Shown here piece by piece: positions 1 to 12,220 of a stretch of DNA of 64,000 bases (position 1 is the stretch's first letter; each line of letters starts with the position of its first letter). This DNA is from Tetrapyrgos nigripes. Taxonomy: Eukaryota; Basidiomycota; Agaricomycetes; Agaricales; Campanellaceae. The stretch spans positions 62,001 through 126,000 of the forward strand of contig JAACJM010000079.1 in assembly GCA_013368315.1 (NCBI GenBank), in the 5' to 3' direction. Both the position numbers and the translations under genes were made by a program. The notes under the pieces were generated by a model. That model made no database searches and was not told the origin of the DNA. It saw only the letters and a program-made list of their open reading frames with translations.

Positions 1-2561
1 AGATTGAGTGTGTGTTGCTCGGCCAACCAGGGCGCGTTCTTCGTCTGCTAAATTAGTGTCGTCATTTGGAGAAGGGCCAATTGTGGGTGTAGCAGAACGA
101 GAAGAGGATCCCATGCCGGCTTGGACGGTGAGGTCGACTAGCAAGAGATATGAGATTAGTAGCTGAAAAGAACGCCAGAATCGGGATGACTCACTCAGAT
201 AATCGGCAATGTTGAATCCTGGTGGACAAGGTCTCCCAATCTCCTCAAAGTATCTTTGGCATTTCGAGAATTCTCCAGAATAGATCGTTTTGCCCATAGC
301 GAGAACAAGAAGTTGGTCAAACAGAGCGACGATGTTGCTTCGAGGTTGATGAATGGTGAAGATGACGGTACGGTTGTAATCTCTGGCGAGGGTGACTAAA
401 CTTTCGACGACATTGTATGCGTTGAAAGCATCCAAACCTGGAGGCAAAACAATTAGGAAGAGAACAAGAAAATGCGACGAGCCTGTTTACCACTTGTGGG
501 TTCATCCAAGAAAAGGATAGATGGACTAGTGACCAATTCGCAAGCAATGGATACTCGACGTTTCTCTCCACCCGAGATAGATCTGTTACCTGCAGAATAT
601 ATGAGTCAGTCTGCCAGCTTCAAAAAATCAACGCATACATACCACTCTCTCCTATCCTCATATCCTTGATCCGCAATATCCCAAGCTCATTCATCGTCTC
701 CAGCGTCCTGTACCTCTTCGCCGCAAAACTCATCTCCCTAGGTAACCTCAACAACGCACTGTACAAAATTGTCTCGTACACCGTCAATGTACTCATCAAC
801 GTATCCTCCTGATCCACAAAGCCAGTCACAGCTCTAAACTCTTCATCCTTCACTTCCCTCCCATTCACCAACGTCACTCCGCCCACTGATCCTCTCTTAC
901 CCTTCCTAGCAAGGATATCCAATAACGTCGATTTGCCAGCCCCGGAAGCGCCCATGATAGCCATCACTTGGCCGGGCTTGGCACAACCAGAAATGTCGGA
1001 AAGGATAGTTTTTCCACCTAGGTTGTAGGTAATGTTGGAGAAGTGAAGAGAAGCAGGGACGTGTTCCGTCATAAGACGTGCGGCTTCATCTTCTGGTAGA
1101 CGAATGGTACCAAAGTCGCCTCCGGACCCGCTGCGACCGACGTACCAGAATAGGAGTGAGGCGATGATGACAACGAGGAAGGCGCCGGCGACACTCAATG
1201 CAACCCAGCGACTGTTATCTGGTTTCTCAGGTTGCTGAAAAAGTGAAATTAGCTGTAGTGTACATAATTAAACACGCATATATGCGCACCACGTATCCCG
1301 GTACTTGAGAATAATGCAAGCACTCGCCACCAAAGCAGTCTAGGGTGATGTAGGGATCACCAAAGATGTCACTGATGAGCTGGTTCATCGCTGCCTCTTC
1401 AAAACGGCATTCTTTTCCTGTTCTGCAACTGAATGATGCGGGGCCTTTGATTTCTTCTGTCAAAAAGTCACTGATGTCTAATATAAAGGATGGGTTCGTT
1501 AGTAACAAGCAAGTCGGTCCGAGCGAATGCGACGCACCAACACTACCGTCTTCACCGCAGATGAACCGTCCAGGAACACATTTGCATTTGAGCTTGTCGC
1601 ACTGATAGGTAGTGGTATTAAAACCGTAGTCTGGCTTTGTCGAGGACTCGCACTCGTCTAGGGCGCAGTAGAACGACTCAATCTCATCTACCCAGAATTG
1701 GAAGGTGCATTCACTAGAATTTTTGTCGCAACCAAAGGTGACTTGCACTGGTCGATTTGAGCCCACGGTGTCGAGAATTTTGCGGTCTGAACATAAGGGA
1801 TGTGAGAAGGGGTACGGAAAAGAGTCACGATGCAAAACGAACTCGTCACGTCGCACATCTGGTGGTTGTTGAACACCGTCTCCCCTCCCTTGTAACATGT
1901 CATGTTTTGAGCTTCGGTGTCATCAGGGTCTGGCTTCTGGCCAAGTATAGGGAAGCCTTTGCAGGCGTCGTCCGTTTTGCAGACTGCCATGATCCGTGAG
2001 CATCTTTGAAAGCTTTAGCGGGTAGATACGCACCATTACAATTAATACCACCCCATCCATCTTTACAGTCGCAAGTATCTCCATCCTCTCTCGGTTTTCT
2101 ATGTTCTCCGTCGGCCAGCGAGTCGCATTCTGTGATACGTCAAGATTTCGACAACCACAGCGGCGAACGATGAAGACATACGTGGTGTTAAACAATCAAT
2201 TCCACTCCATCCTGGCGGACATCTGCATTGACCATTGTACTCGTCACACTCTGCGAATTGACCACAGGTAAACGCGGGTAGCATGCAGTTGAAGCATGGC
2301 GGGCATTTCTCTAGATAGCAAGGTACTTTTCAGTAAACGGCTCCGGCTGCGAACTAGTATGACTTGCCTAGCCTGCTCACTCCGAGTCCCTATAAACTTT
2401 CTGTTAGCATATATACTGGTTGTGCGGTTGTAAAGACATACAGATTGGAGTTCATAGGTGTTCAGCGACTGAGTCGGAGGCCATGACGAGGTCCGCCTCG
2501 CCGTCACTGTTAGCGACGATGAGGACAGAAGAAATAAAGCAATGAGAGAGTTGGGAAGCAT
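1..2561 (-). CDS. ABCG-family transporter with EGF-like ectodomain, ADP1-type (partial, runs off left edge)
   Basis: Several exons on the minus strand join into a half-size ABC transporter resembling yeast Adp1. The start at 2561 gives a signal peptide ([21 protein letters not shown]). Next come EGF-like Cys-rich exons ([20 protein letters not shown], about 2200-2280) and a long Cys-rich luminal region (about 1300-1990). A membrane segment follows near 1140-1200, then the nucleotide-binding domain: Walker [10 protein letters not shown] near 950, the signature SGGEKRR near 560-590, and Walker [12 protein letters not shown] near 490-520. The H-loop motif TIHQPRS lies near 340-360. The transmembrane domain lies beyond position 1, so the 3' end is missing. 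ABCG membership and domain order are clear. The substrate is unknown, as it is for Adp1. A piece of the ectodomain exons was copied downstream (7111-7705). No frameshift was seen here. Confidence 0.9.
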
Positions 2562-2881
2562 AATGAGGAGAAGGCCCGCCCTCTTATGCAAGCGATGACG
2601 AAGCCAGAAACAATCAAACAATTTCCTATTTTGTGTTCTGCGCTACTCTTTCTCACGGCTTCTTGTTCTGGATCTCCTCAAGTCAAGTCTGGATGTCTTC
2701 CTTAAATCAAGCAAGTTACAGACGGACTGTAACGAAGGGCCTCCGGTGCCTGATCCTAGGCCAGGACGAACGACTGCAGACTACATTGGGACGGCTCTGG
2801 CACCGTGCCCAACTTATAGCTAGAGCCTACTGAGAGGCTGTTCAACAACTAGATTTCTACTTGGTTTCTGCTCGAGAGGCT

Positions 2882-3275
2882 AAGTACCTGCAACACAGAT
2901 CAGTCAAGGTCCAAGGAGACCCGGATCGATGATTCGGGCTTTGTCTTTCATTTCTAGTGCGAATCAGTATAAGTGGCGAGACACCGGTTATCAATCTTTC
3001 CTTCTGCTTACTCTTATGCTATGTAAATGCTGTTCAAACTGAGTGGCTAGCGCTTACCCCATGTAAAGCTCAATCTAACTTCAGATACTTACGACTGATG
3101 AGACGCCAAGTACTACCTGTAACAAAGATCAATCAGGGTCCAAGGATACCTGGATCAATGATTCGGGATGGCATAATTTGGCCTAGTAGTATAAGTGGCG
3201 AGACACCGTTATCCTTCTTTCCTTCTCCCCCCTCTTCTCTCTTCCACTGTTATGCTAAATGCTGTTCAAAATGAA
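2882..3275. repeat. Tandem duplication of the GH76 promoter/start region
   Basis: Two imperfect copies of a segment of about 165 bp lie head to tail at 2882-3042 and 3108-3275. Shared landmarks are the aagtac..ctg start, gatca(g/a)tca, gattcggg, the TATA-like agtataagtggcgagacacc, and the end aaatgctgttcaaa. The second copy runs into the ATG of the GH76-like gene at 3271. In the first copy the matching position reads CTG, so it cannot start translation. This looks like a local promoter duplication. Confidence 0.75.
3188..3196 (+). promoter_or_regulatory. Putative TATA box of the GH76-like gene
   Basis: AGTATAAGT lies about 75-80 bp before the ATG at 3271. The same motif occurs at 2967-2975 in the upstream promoter copy. 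This is a position-and-motif inference only. Confidence 0.4.
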
Positions 3276-5936
3276 TAATTTTGAATTGATCTCAAAAATT
3301 TTCATTGTTGCCTGTATTGTCCCTTCCTCGTTTGCGCAGTCATTTCAAGGCTCCCCTTCATCTTCCTGGCGGGTCAGGCGGCTGCATTTATTCAAGTTTC
3401 ATGCATGTCGCTGACTGGAATATTTCAGAAACCCAGCATCACTAACTCTCCTCAAGATCAAATAGACATAGTCGAAAGAGCTTTGACTAAAGCAATAGAC
3501 TTCTTGGATCAGAATACCGCTCAATACCCAGGTATCTTCAAACCTCTCTTGGAGATTGCTTTTGAATACTCAACAACGCACTTCATAACAGACAACAATG
3601 ACTTCTCAATGCCTGGAACATTATTCTATGAAATGGCTAGATTTGATTTCCTTACTGGACAGAAGAAATATCAGCAGCAACTTCGAAATTATTTCTCTAT
3701 TGTGGCATCAGGAAATCCAGACTTCTCCTCTCAATAGTAAGTGTTTCTTGTCAATTACATTAGCACAACTAAATTGATTGAGTACCATCCCTGCTAGTGT
3801 CAGTGAATCCTACATAGTTATCTTCCTCCGACTGAAATCAAAATTTTGTGGCTCAGATTGATACAGGATTGTAAGTACTATTTGTTATTACTTTTTTGGT
3901 TTTTACATTAAAAATGACAATCCAGAATTTATGGATATGCTGCTCTTCAAGCCTACAATGCCTATGGGGACAACATTTTCCTGACATACGCAAAAAATTC
4001 CTGGGAATTTGGATGGAATTACACTATATCACAAGGGCAAGCTGATTCACAAAATACACCTGTGAAGAATTTCACTCTATCCAAAGAGTGCCATCTATGT
4101 GAGTCATCAGCTTTTATGAAGTATAAGTATACTGTTTACATAAACTGATACATAACAACAATGTTGGTAGCAACACTTGCAGGAGGGACTTTCTGGGTAC
4201 TATTCTTCTGGTCTTGAGACTGAACAAAAAATTCATATTCATGATTATTTTAGCAAACTACAATTGATATCCCTTATGTTAATGGACTTTCCACTGGGTA
4301 GGGCAACTGATTTTACTTGAGGCCAAATTTATCATATACTTATAGATGTCCATGTTTCTAGCTCATTTTTTGTGTAAGTGGCCTTAATTTTCCTTCTGCT
4401 ATGTTGACCACTGATAATCCATAATTTACTAAATATATTTTCAAGCTTATCAGCTGCATTGTACGAAGTAACATTTAATGCAACATACCTGAATGCTGCA
4501 AGCCTATCAGTCGAATTTATTAGCAATCAACTAGTCAATTCAGCCAATATTGTCATTGATGGAGTTGGCGTTCAAGATTGTGGTTATGGTGGATTAGGTT
4601 ATCCATACAACTGTGGCCTTGTCATTGAAGGGCTATTTATTCTTGGTGTTGTGGACTCAAGTCAAGATAGGCAACAACTGTAAGTGTGATGGATTATCTA
4701 GATTTACATTTACTAAATGATTTGTTTTCTATGTTATAGACTACTGAATATGATCAAAGCAGCAACTTCAACTACATCTCCCTGGAATACTGTTGAAGGA
4801 ATTATCAATTCAACGTCAGGTCCTTCAGCATACGGTCATCGTAAGAATCTGGTCAACATTTTATACAGTGGCAGACACTCATGCAAAAATTCTTAGCTCA
4901 ACACGGAGGTGATATCCACCTGGTTAGAGGCCTGACTACAGGTTTCAACAAAACAACAGATTCAAATTTGAAGAGCTACATTAAAAGCTACCTAGCAGTC
5001 CAGGTAGGTATATCAATGACTCGAAATAACCCATATAAATTCTGTCATGGTCTAAATCTTCATCTTGACCCTCAGTATAATGCTATTCTTGACCAGGCAA
5101 CATTACCTGGAACAGATACCTACTCTGGTTCGTGGTTTGGGCCTCCCTCTAACCAGATTTCTGGTCAAAATCAAACAGTGGCAATAAGCATGCTAGTAAA
5201 TGCCCTTGCACTGACAGACAATGCTATATCCACATCATCTTCACCTCCATCTCCCACATCTTCTGATCCTGGTATTCCATCAACCAAGCCTAGGCCTTCA
5301 TCAAACAAAACAGGAGTGATTGTAGGTGCAGTTTTGGGTGGCCTGTGTTTCACCATTCTGGTCATTCTGGGGGTTTTCTACCTTAGGAGAAGACAAAGGC
5401 AGGAGAGGACAAGGAATTTCATACGCGAACCCATAGCCAGCACTCTCTTCCCCTTCACATCTCAGAGGGATCAAGCTTCCAACACCTCTTCCCGGAGCAA
5501 CAAGCGTCCAGGTCATATCAGAAGTGACAATCAAACAGGACCTCCGGGTCTGACGAGTTCATCAGAAAAGAGGCGGCGCCACGGTCATCCACAGGGTGCT
5601 GACGCGGCAATGTCGAGGCATTCAGAACAACAATCGGCACCACCATCCGCGACGCAAAGGCCGACCAACACCATTGATGAACGAGGAGGCGATCCTATCC
5701 AAACGGCTATGGAAGCACCGGCAGCCGCGCCTGTTGACAATATTAGGATTACAGCGAATCCAGTCAGGGAGCCTGGGGCAAACAATGTTCTGCTATCTCC
5801 GCCAAATGGAGGTATAAGAGGGATGGATGATATGTCGACGGAGGAACTTTTGAGAGTGCTGAATCAGAGATTGCAACCAGGGCCTTGGGACATATCAGAT
5901 GATGAGACGCTTCCAGAATACTCAACGCAGATGTGA
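3271..5936 (+). CDS. GH76-like (alpha-1,6-mannanase family) secreted/membrane-anchored protein, copy A
   Basis: The start at 3271 gives a signal peptide (MNNFELISKIFIVACIVPSS..FA). Exon 1 (3271-3372) joins 3429 onward after a 56-nt intron. Segments typical of the Agaricomycete GH76 family follow in order: a DFLTGQKKYQQQL helix, YGYAALQAYN, LAGGTFW, VNGLSTGSFFVLSA, YPYNCGLVIEGL, GGDIHLVRGL, YIKSYLAVQYNAILDQAT and a GSWFGPPS region. A Ser/Thr/Pro linker leads to one membrane span (about 5320-5390), a basic stop-transfer stretch RRRQRQ and a cytoplasmic tail rich in Ser and Pro, ending at 5936. GH76 enzymes cut alpha-1,6-mannan and take part in wall remodelling in fungi. I could not identify a clear catalytic Asp pair, so activity is unproven. 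The splice pattern around 3737-3925 is ambiguous. This is the intact-looking member of a tandem pair. Confidence 0.75.
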
Positions 5937-7110
5937 TAGGGTGGTAGAGAAGTAGACACGAAACGAAGAATAAGTAACACGAAATGAGGACCGTAGCATA
6001 GTCAAAATCAGAGTCAGCTCATGTATTCTGTTCGAAAAAATAATCTTCGTTTTGGTGGCGCTCAACGTGGCCTGCGTAGTAGAAAATGAGCCTGTACTAT
6101 ACTGTAAACAATCGACCATTTATTCGGTTCATCAAGCTAAATGAGAAAAGCGACGCTCACCAAGTACGATACAACGTGTCCTCATGGCACTGGCAAATAA
6201 ATGATATGATACTACTGGGCTCGAGGCGCGTTGAAATCGGTGAAAGCAAGGTGGCTACTAAGTACGCATATGCCACATCTGACAACTAAATAATGTGCGG
6301 CAGATCCTGTGCAAAGCTGGAGCAGACGTCGGGATTGATGTTCCCAGGCCCGAGGCTGTAGACTCGTTTCTGGTCGTACGACCAAATATATATGGTCGCA
6401 CCCTAAGGCTTCGGCGTAAAGGAGGCACCGAGGCATCTTCCGACTTCGAGTCATTGAGATGCTGCAGGGTGGGGCGAACCTGATGGTGAGACTCGGAGTA
6501 TCATCCACAGTGCAAACAATTGGGAAAGAGGTCGGGAGAACTTGATCTGAGAAAGATCTGCGCACATACATAGTGACGTGTACTGTGCGTATGCGGGTCG
6601 ACTATATGCAAGTCGACGACGACACATGCAATGGCATACATACACTGATTGATATGTTTACCGTGGCCTTCAGTACTAAGTATATCAGAAGCCACGAAAT
6701 AAGATTTTGGGGTGCCAGGGTCTTCGGGGACTGTGAGCACGCATTGCATGTGTATGCAAGAGCATAGAGATGACTGCGCTTCGTATGCAATGAGCCTGTA
6801 ATATGTATCATATAAGGAGCGAGAGAACTCATCCGACATTTGGAAGTACGTAGACAGAGATCCAGAACGAACTGCGGCCGAGCAAGGACCCAGTACGCAT
6901 GAAACAGGAGATAGACAGGACAAGCAACGTGCAAGGTCAACATAATTCTCATTGGGTTTGCATTTGACCTCAGTCATCGCCATCAGAGACCCTGGAGATC
7001 GAGAAGCAAACTAGAGTCTAATTCTGTCTAATGGCGTCAGTAAATTGGGCTCTTTTCAGGGTTTAAACGTTTATTAATCATCTTCCGTCCGGAAAAGTAA
7101 TTTGAGATCG
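5937..7110. repeat. 3' flank of GH76 copy A, duplicated downstream (unit 1)
   Basis: The non-coding stretch after the GH76 stop is nearly identical to 10243-11430, with small indels. Shared landmarks include the end of the tail exon, a perfect palindrome tggtcgtacgacca (6371-6384), gcaagtcgacgacgaca, and the final aagtaatttgag. Homology stops at about 7106, where ABC-transporter-like sequence begins. Open frames on the minus strand here are not supported by any recognisable family. Confidence 0.8.
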
Positions 7111-7705
7111 CTACGAGTCCTTTTCCTGTTCTGCAACTGAATGATGCAGGGCCTTTGATTCTTTCTGTCAAAAAGTCACTGATGTCTAATATTATTATTA
7201 TAATAGGGAACAGTACGGGTAAAAATTTCTGACCCGTCCCCGTACCCGCCAAAATCCGTACCCGTGACGACGGGTCAAAAGTCTCGACGGGGGGAGCGGG
7301 TCATGGTCTGGTATGTATATTACCCCGTCAAAGGGTCACGGGTTGGCGGCGGGTTCAGAGATGCTGACCCGTACCCGTACCCGCCGAACCCGTACCTCCT
7401 AACCCGAAAACCCGCGTACCCGTGCTTTCCCCTACTAATATAAAAGATGGGTTCGTTAGTAACAAGCAAGTCGGTCTGAGCAAATGCGACGCACTAACAC
7501 TGCCGCCTTCACCGCAGATGAACCGTCCAGGAACACATTTGCATTTGATGTCGCACTGATAGGTAGTGGTATTAAAATCGTAGCCTGGCTTTGTCGAGGA
7601 CTCGCACTCGTTGCGCACTCGTCTAGGGCGCAGTAGAATGACTCAATCTCATCTACCCAGAATTGGAAGGCGCATTCACTAGAATTTTTGTCGCAACCAA
7701 AGTAC
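7111..7705 (-). pseudogene. Fragment of the ABCG transporter ectodomain exons
   Basis: This is a partial copy of the ABC transporter region 1400-1740, about 90% identical. It includes the reverse-strand peptides DISDFLTE(R/E)[22 protein letters not shown] and [18 protein letters not shown]. There is no start, no nucleotide-binding domain and no 3' exons. A short internal duplication (gactcgcactcgttgcgcactcg, about 7600-7622) disturbs the frame, and a 231-bp hAT-like element (7204-7434) interrupts the middle. It marks the left edge of the second unit of the segmental duplication. Confidence 0.85.
7204..7434. mobile_element. 231-bp hAT-like MITE with GGGTA-rich subterminal repeats
   Basis: The sequence is absent from the parental ABC copy: flanks gtctaatat / ctaatataaa match the uninterrupted gtctaatataaa at about 1475-1486. 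The ends are inverted: TAGGGAACAGTACGGGTA at the left, and the reverse complement of the right end begins TAGGGGAAAGCACGGGTA. The interior is packed with acccgtaccc / gggtacggg hexamers in both orientations. The right flank ctaatata is an 8-nt target copy. The left copy is separated from the terminus by an AT-rich TTA expansion. TIR sequence and an 8-bp target site fit the hAT superfamily. There is no coding capacity, so it is non-autonomous. Confidence 0.7.
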
Positions 7706-7814
7706 TTTTGCCGTTTGGCCGGAATTCAAACTCAGAACTCAGCGGCATTGACAGTCGTTGCTTCAAAAGGCCTCGTATCCATACCGCGCGTCAGCGATGG
7801 CCCACATTTCCTCG

Positions 7815-10242
7815 TACCTAGGTATCTTCCAGCGTTTCTCGGAGATTGCTTCTGAACACTCAACAACGCACTTCATAACAGACAGCAATGACTTCTCAAT
7901 GCCTGGAACATTATTCTATGAAATGGCTAAATACGATTTCCTTACTGGACAGAAGAAATATCAACAGCAACTTCAAAATTATTTCTCTATTGTGGCGTCA
8001 GGAAATCCAAACTTCTCCAATCAATAGTAAGTGTTTCCTGTCAATTACATTAGCACAACTGAATTGATTGAGTATCATTCCTGCTAGTGTCAGTGAATCT
8101 TATTTTCAGATACATAGTTATCTCCCTCTGACTGACATGAAATTCTTGTGGCTCAGAATGATACTGGATTGTAAGTACCATTTAATTATTTGTTTTTTTT
8201 TTGGGGGGGTTTTACAGCTGATCCACATTAAAAATAACAATCTAGAATCTATGGATATGCTGCTCTTCAAGTCTACAATGCCTATGGAGACAACATTTTC
8301 CTGACATATGCAGAAAATTCCTGGGCATTTGGATGGAATTACACTATATCATAAGAGCAAGCTGATTCACAAAATATTCCTGTGAAGAATTTCACTCTAT
8401 CCGATGTGTGCCATCTATGTGAGTGATCAGCTCGTATAAAGTATAAGTATACTATTTACTTAAACTGACAATGTTGGTAGCAACACTTGCAGGAGGGACT
8501 TTCTGGGTACTATTTTTCTGGTCCTGAGGCTGAACAAAAAATTCATATTCCTGATTATCTTAGCAGACTACAATTGATAGCTTTTATGTTAATGGACTTG
8601 CCACTGGGTAGGGCAACAAATTTTACTTGAAGCATATACTTATAGATGTTTATGTTTCTAGCTCATTTTTTGTGTAAGTAGTCATAATCCTTCTGCTAGG
8701 TTGATCACTGATAATCTGTAATTTACTACATATATTTTCCAGTTTATCAGCTGCATTATATGAAGTAACAAATGATTCAAAATACCTGGATGCTGCAAGA
8801 CTATCAGTCCAATTTATTAAAAGTCAGCTAGTCAATTCAGTCAATACTGTTGTTGATGGTGTTGGTGTTGGAGATTGTCATTATAGTGCATTATATTATC
8901 CATAAAACTGTGGCCTTGCCATTGAAGGGCTATCCATTCTTGATATTGTGGATCCAAGTCAAGATAGGCAACAACTGTAAGTGCAATAGATTATCCAGAT
9001 TTACATTTACTAAGTAATTCGTTTTTAATGTTATAGACTACTGAACATGATCAAAGCAGCAACTTCAACTACATCTCCCTGGAATACTGTTGAAGGAATT
9101 ATCAATTCAACGTCAGGTCCTTCATCATACAGTCATTGTAAGAATCTGGTCAACATTTTATACGGTGACAGACACTCATGCAAAAATTGTTAGCTCAACA
9201 CGGAGGTGATATCCACTTGGTTAGAGGCCTGAATACAGGTTTCAACAGAACAACAGATTCAAATTTGAAGAGCTACATTAAAAGCTACCTGGCAGTCCAG
9301 GTAGGTACTATATCAATGACTCGAAATAACCCACATAGATTCTGTCATGGTCTAAATCTTCATCTTGACCCTCAGTATAACACTATTCTTGACCAGGCAA
9401 CATCACCTGGAACAGATACCTACTCTGCTTCGTGGTTTGGGCCTCCCTCTGACCAGATTTCTGGTCAAAATCAAACAGTGGCAATAAACATGCTAGTAAA
9501 TGCCCTTGCGCTGACAGACAATATTATATCCACATCATCTTCTCCCACATCTTCTCCCACATCTTCCGATCCTGGTATTCCATCAACCAAGCCTAGGCCT
9601 TCATCAAACAAAACAGGAGTGGTTGTAGGCGCAGTTTTGGGTGGCCTGGCTTTCACCATTCTGGTCGTTTTGGGGGTTTTTTACCTTAGGAGAAGACAAA
9701 GGCAGAAGAGGACAAAGAGTCTCACACGCGAACCCGTAGCCAGGACTCTCTTCCCATTCCCCTTCATATCTCAGAGGGATCAAGCTGCCAACGCCACTTC
9801 CGGGAGCAATAAGCGTTCCGGTCGTATCAGAAGTGACAATCAAACAGGACCTCCGGGTCTGACGAGTTCATCAGAAAGCAGGCGGTGTCACGGTCATGCA
9901 TAGGGTGCTGACGCGGCGACGAGGGATTCAGAACAAGAATCGACATCACCACCCACAGCGCAAAGGCTAACCAACACCATTGATGAACGAGGAGGCGATC
10001 CTATCCAAACGGCTATGGAAGCACCGGCGGCCGCGTCTGTTGACAATATTAGGATTACAGCGAATCCAGTCAGGGAGCCTGGGGCAAACAATGTTCTGCT
10101 ATCTCAGCCAAATGGAGGTGTAAGAGAGATGGATGATATGTCGACGGAGGAACTTTTGAGAGTGCTGAATCAGAGATTGCAACCAGGGCCTTTGGAAACA
10201 TCAGATGATGAGACGCCTCCAGAATACTCAACGCAGATGTGA
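7815..10242 (+). pseudogene. GH76-like copy B, decayed tandem duplicate
   Basis: This is about 90% identical to 3530-5936 with the same exon-intron pattern, including the LTGQKKYQQQL exon (7900-8025), the GGDIHLVRGL exon, the membrane span and the Ser-rich tail. It lacks the promoter, signal peptide and first exon; homology begins at about 7815, directly after the ABC fragment. Three parental codons became stops: TAA where copy A has the Gln after NYTIS (about 8351), TAA in YPYNCG (about 8903), and TAG at 9901-9903 in the tail where copy A reads CAG. The last 340 nt are otherwise still open (EELLRVLNQRLQPGP). It cannot encode a full product. Confidence 0.85.
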
Positions 10243-11430
10243 TAGGGTGGTAGAGAAGTCACGAAATGAAGACCGTAGCACAAGTATGAACGAAATGAGG
10301 GTCGTAGCATAGTCAAAATCAGATTCAACTCATGTATTCTGTTCGACAAAATATTCTTCGTTTTGGTGGCGCTCAACGTGGCCTGCGTAGTAGAAAGTCA
10401 GTCTGTACTATACTGTAAACAATCGACTATTTACTCGGGTCATCAAGCTAGATGAGAAAGCGACGCTCACCAAGTACGATTTAACGTGTCCTCATGGCAC
10501 TGGCCGCGTTGAAATCGGTGAAAGAGTGGCTACTAAGTACGCATATGCCACATCTGACAACTTAATGTGCGGCAGATCCTTGGCAAAGCTGAAACAGACG
10601 TCGGGATTGATGTTGATGACCTTACCCCAGGCCCGAGGCTGTAGACTCGTTTCTGGTCGTACGACCAAATATATATGGTCGCAGCCTAAGGCTTCGGCGT
10701 GAAGGAGGCACCGAGGCATCTTCCGACTTCGAGTCATTGAGCTGCTGCAGGGTGGGGCGAACCTGATGGTGAGAGTATCCATGCAAACAATTGGGGGAAA
10801 GAGGTCGGGAGAACTCGATCTGAGAAAAATCTGCGCACATACATAATAAGTGACGTGTAATGTGCGTATGCAAGTCGACTATATGCAAGTCGACGACGAC
10901 ACATTCAATGGCATACATACACTGATTGATATGTTTACCGTGGCCTTCAGTAATAAGTATGGGTTGTAGAATCAGAAGCCACGAAATAAGATTTTGGGGT
11001 ACGGACTCAGTGCTGTAGACTTTCGGGAAGATAGAGTTTTGCATTGGTCTTCTACATAGTGCCAGGGTCTTCGGGGACTGTAAGCACGCATTGTATGCGT
11101 ATACAAGGGTACAGAGACGACTGCGCTTCGTATGTAATGAGCCTGTAATATCATATAAGGAGTGAGAGAATTCATCGAACATTTGGAAGTACTTAGACAG
11201 AGACTCAGAACGAACTGCGGCCGAGCAAGGACCCAGTACGCATGAAACAGGGGATAGATAGAACAAGCAACGTGCAAAGTCAACTTGGTTTTGCATTTGA
11301 TCTCAGTCATCGCCATCAGAGACCCTGGAGATCGAGAAGCAAACTAGAGTCTAATGGCGTCAGTAAATTGGGCTCTTTTCGGGGTTTATTAATGATCTTC
11401 CGCCCGGCGAAGTAATTTGAGGTCGTCCCA
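10243..11430. repeat. 3' flank of GH76 copy B (unit 2 of the segmental duplication)
   Basis: This repeats 5937-7110 with indels, including the palindrome tggtcgtacgacca at 10654-10667. Similarity ends after aagtaatttgaggtcg (about 11415), the same point where unit 1 switches to ABC fragment sequence, which defines the duplication breakpoint. Sequence from 11431 to 11935 is unique in the window, and I recognise nothing in it. Confidence 0.75.
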
Positions 11431-11989
11431 TTTCAAACAGAGTGGACGGGGTCCAGCAATAAGAATACACGAGCAGAAATAGGGCACTGCGAATAGCACG
11501 TAGCGTAAAAGTTTTAGGAATTGATATTGCGTTTTGAGGGTCCTATTTTCTCAGCCTTCAGCAGACAGCATGCCAAAAATGAATGTCGGGCCGCAGGTAT
11601 TTGTTTCTGTGCCAAGAGACTCAGAAGATGGCTCCTGGCGAAAGGTTACAGGGTACTCTCGCGAAAGGATTCCAGAAAAAAAGAGTCAGATTGTACCACA
11701 TTTCGAGGACTGTCACCCACCAAGGAAAACATCAGATAGGCTCAATAATTTTAGTATAGAATCGCTGACATCGTCTCTGCTTCGGGTGCCAGAGAGCAAA
11801 CCAGAAAAATGAACAGAGCTGGATCCGTTGGGTCCATAGAGTCTCACAGAGCTTAGTCTGAAGCGTCTTGCCAACGAAAATTTGAAAGTGCCATCCGATC
11901 AATGGCTAGGCAACATTTTGAGAACGAGTCATATCTAGGGAATCAGTGGGTATTTCACGGCGGGTTTGGCGGGTGAAGAACGATGGCAC

Positions 11990-12220
11990 AGAGGCCAAAC
12001 CTCGCATCGTTCTCGTCCTTACATCCCTCGCCGAAGCCCAACAGATCGTCACTACATTCCACAACGACCTTGGTCACTATGAAAAAACAACGTCAGTACT
12101 GCTCTTCGTAAACGAGTTTGGTTCTCCTACCTCACTGAACTTGTGGCTAATTGTGACAGGGTCAGCATCTCCCCGCCGTCAACCCGTCATGCAAACTTTG
12201 AGTGAGAAAAAGTCGCTGCA
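11990..12220 (+). pseudogene. Decayed Ty3/Gypsy-type integrase zinc-binding fragment inside the hAT element
   Basis: The translated frame reads QQIVTTFHNDLGHYEKTT. After a frameshift it continues as RVWFSYLTELVANCDR and, with another shift, QHLPAVNPSCKL. This matches the H-x3-GH .. K-T .. (F/W)-x-P-Y-L .. C-x2-C-Q pattern of the integrase H2C2 zinc-binding domain. The second Cys is lost by a one-base change of frame. It is only about 75 codons long, with no RT, RNase H or catalytic core nearby, so it is a relic probably carried by the surrounding hAT-like element. Confidence 0.5.

Noticed and set aside
6501..6983. Minus-strand open frames in the GH76 3' flanks (also 10622-11296)
   Set aside because: The two copies differ by frame-breaking indels and the peptides match no family I know. 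They are chance frames in duplicated non-coding DNA.
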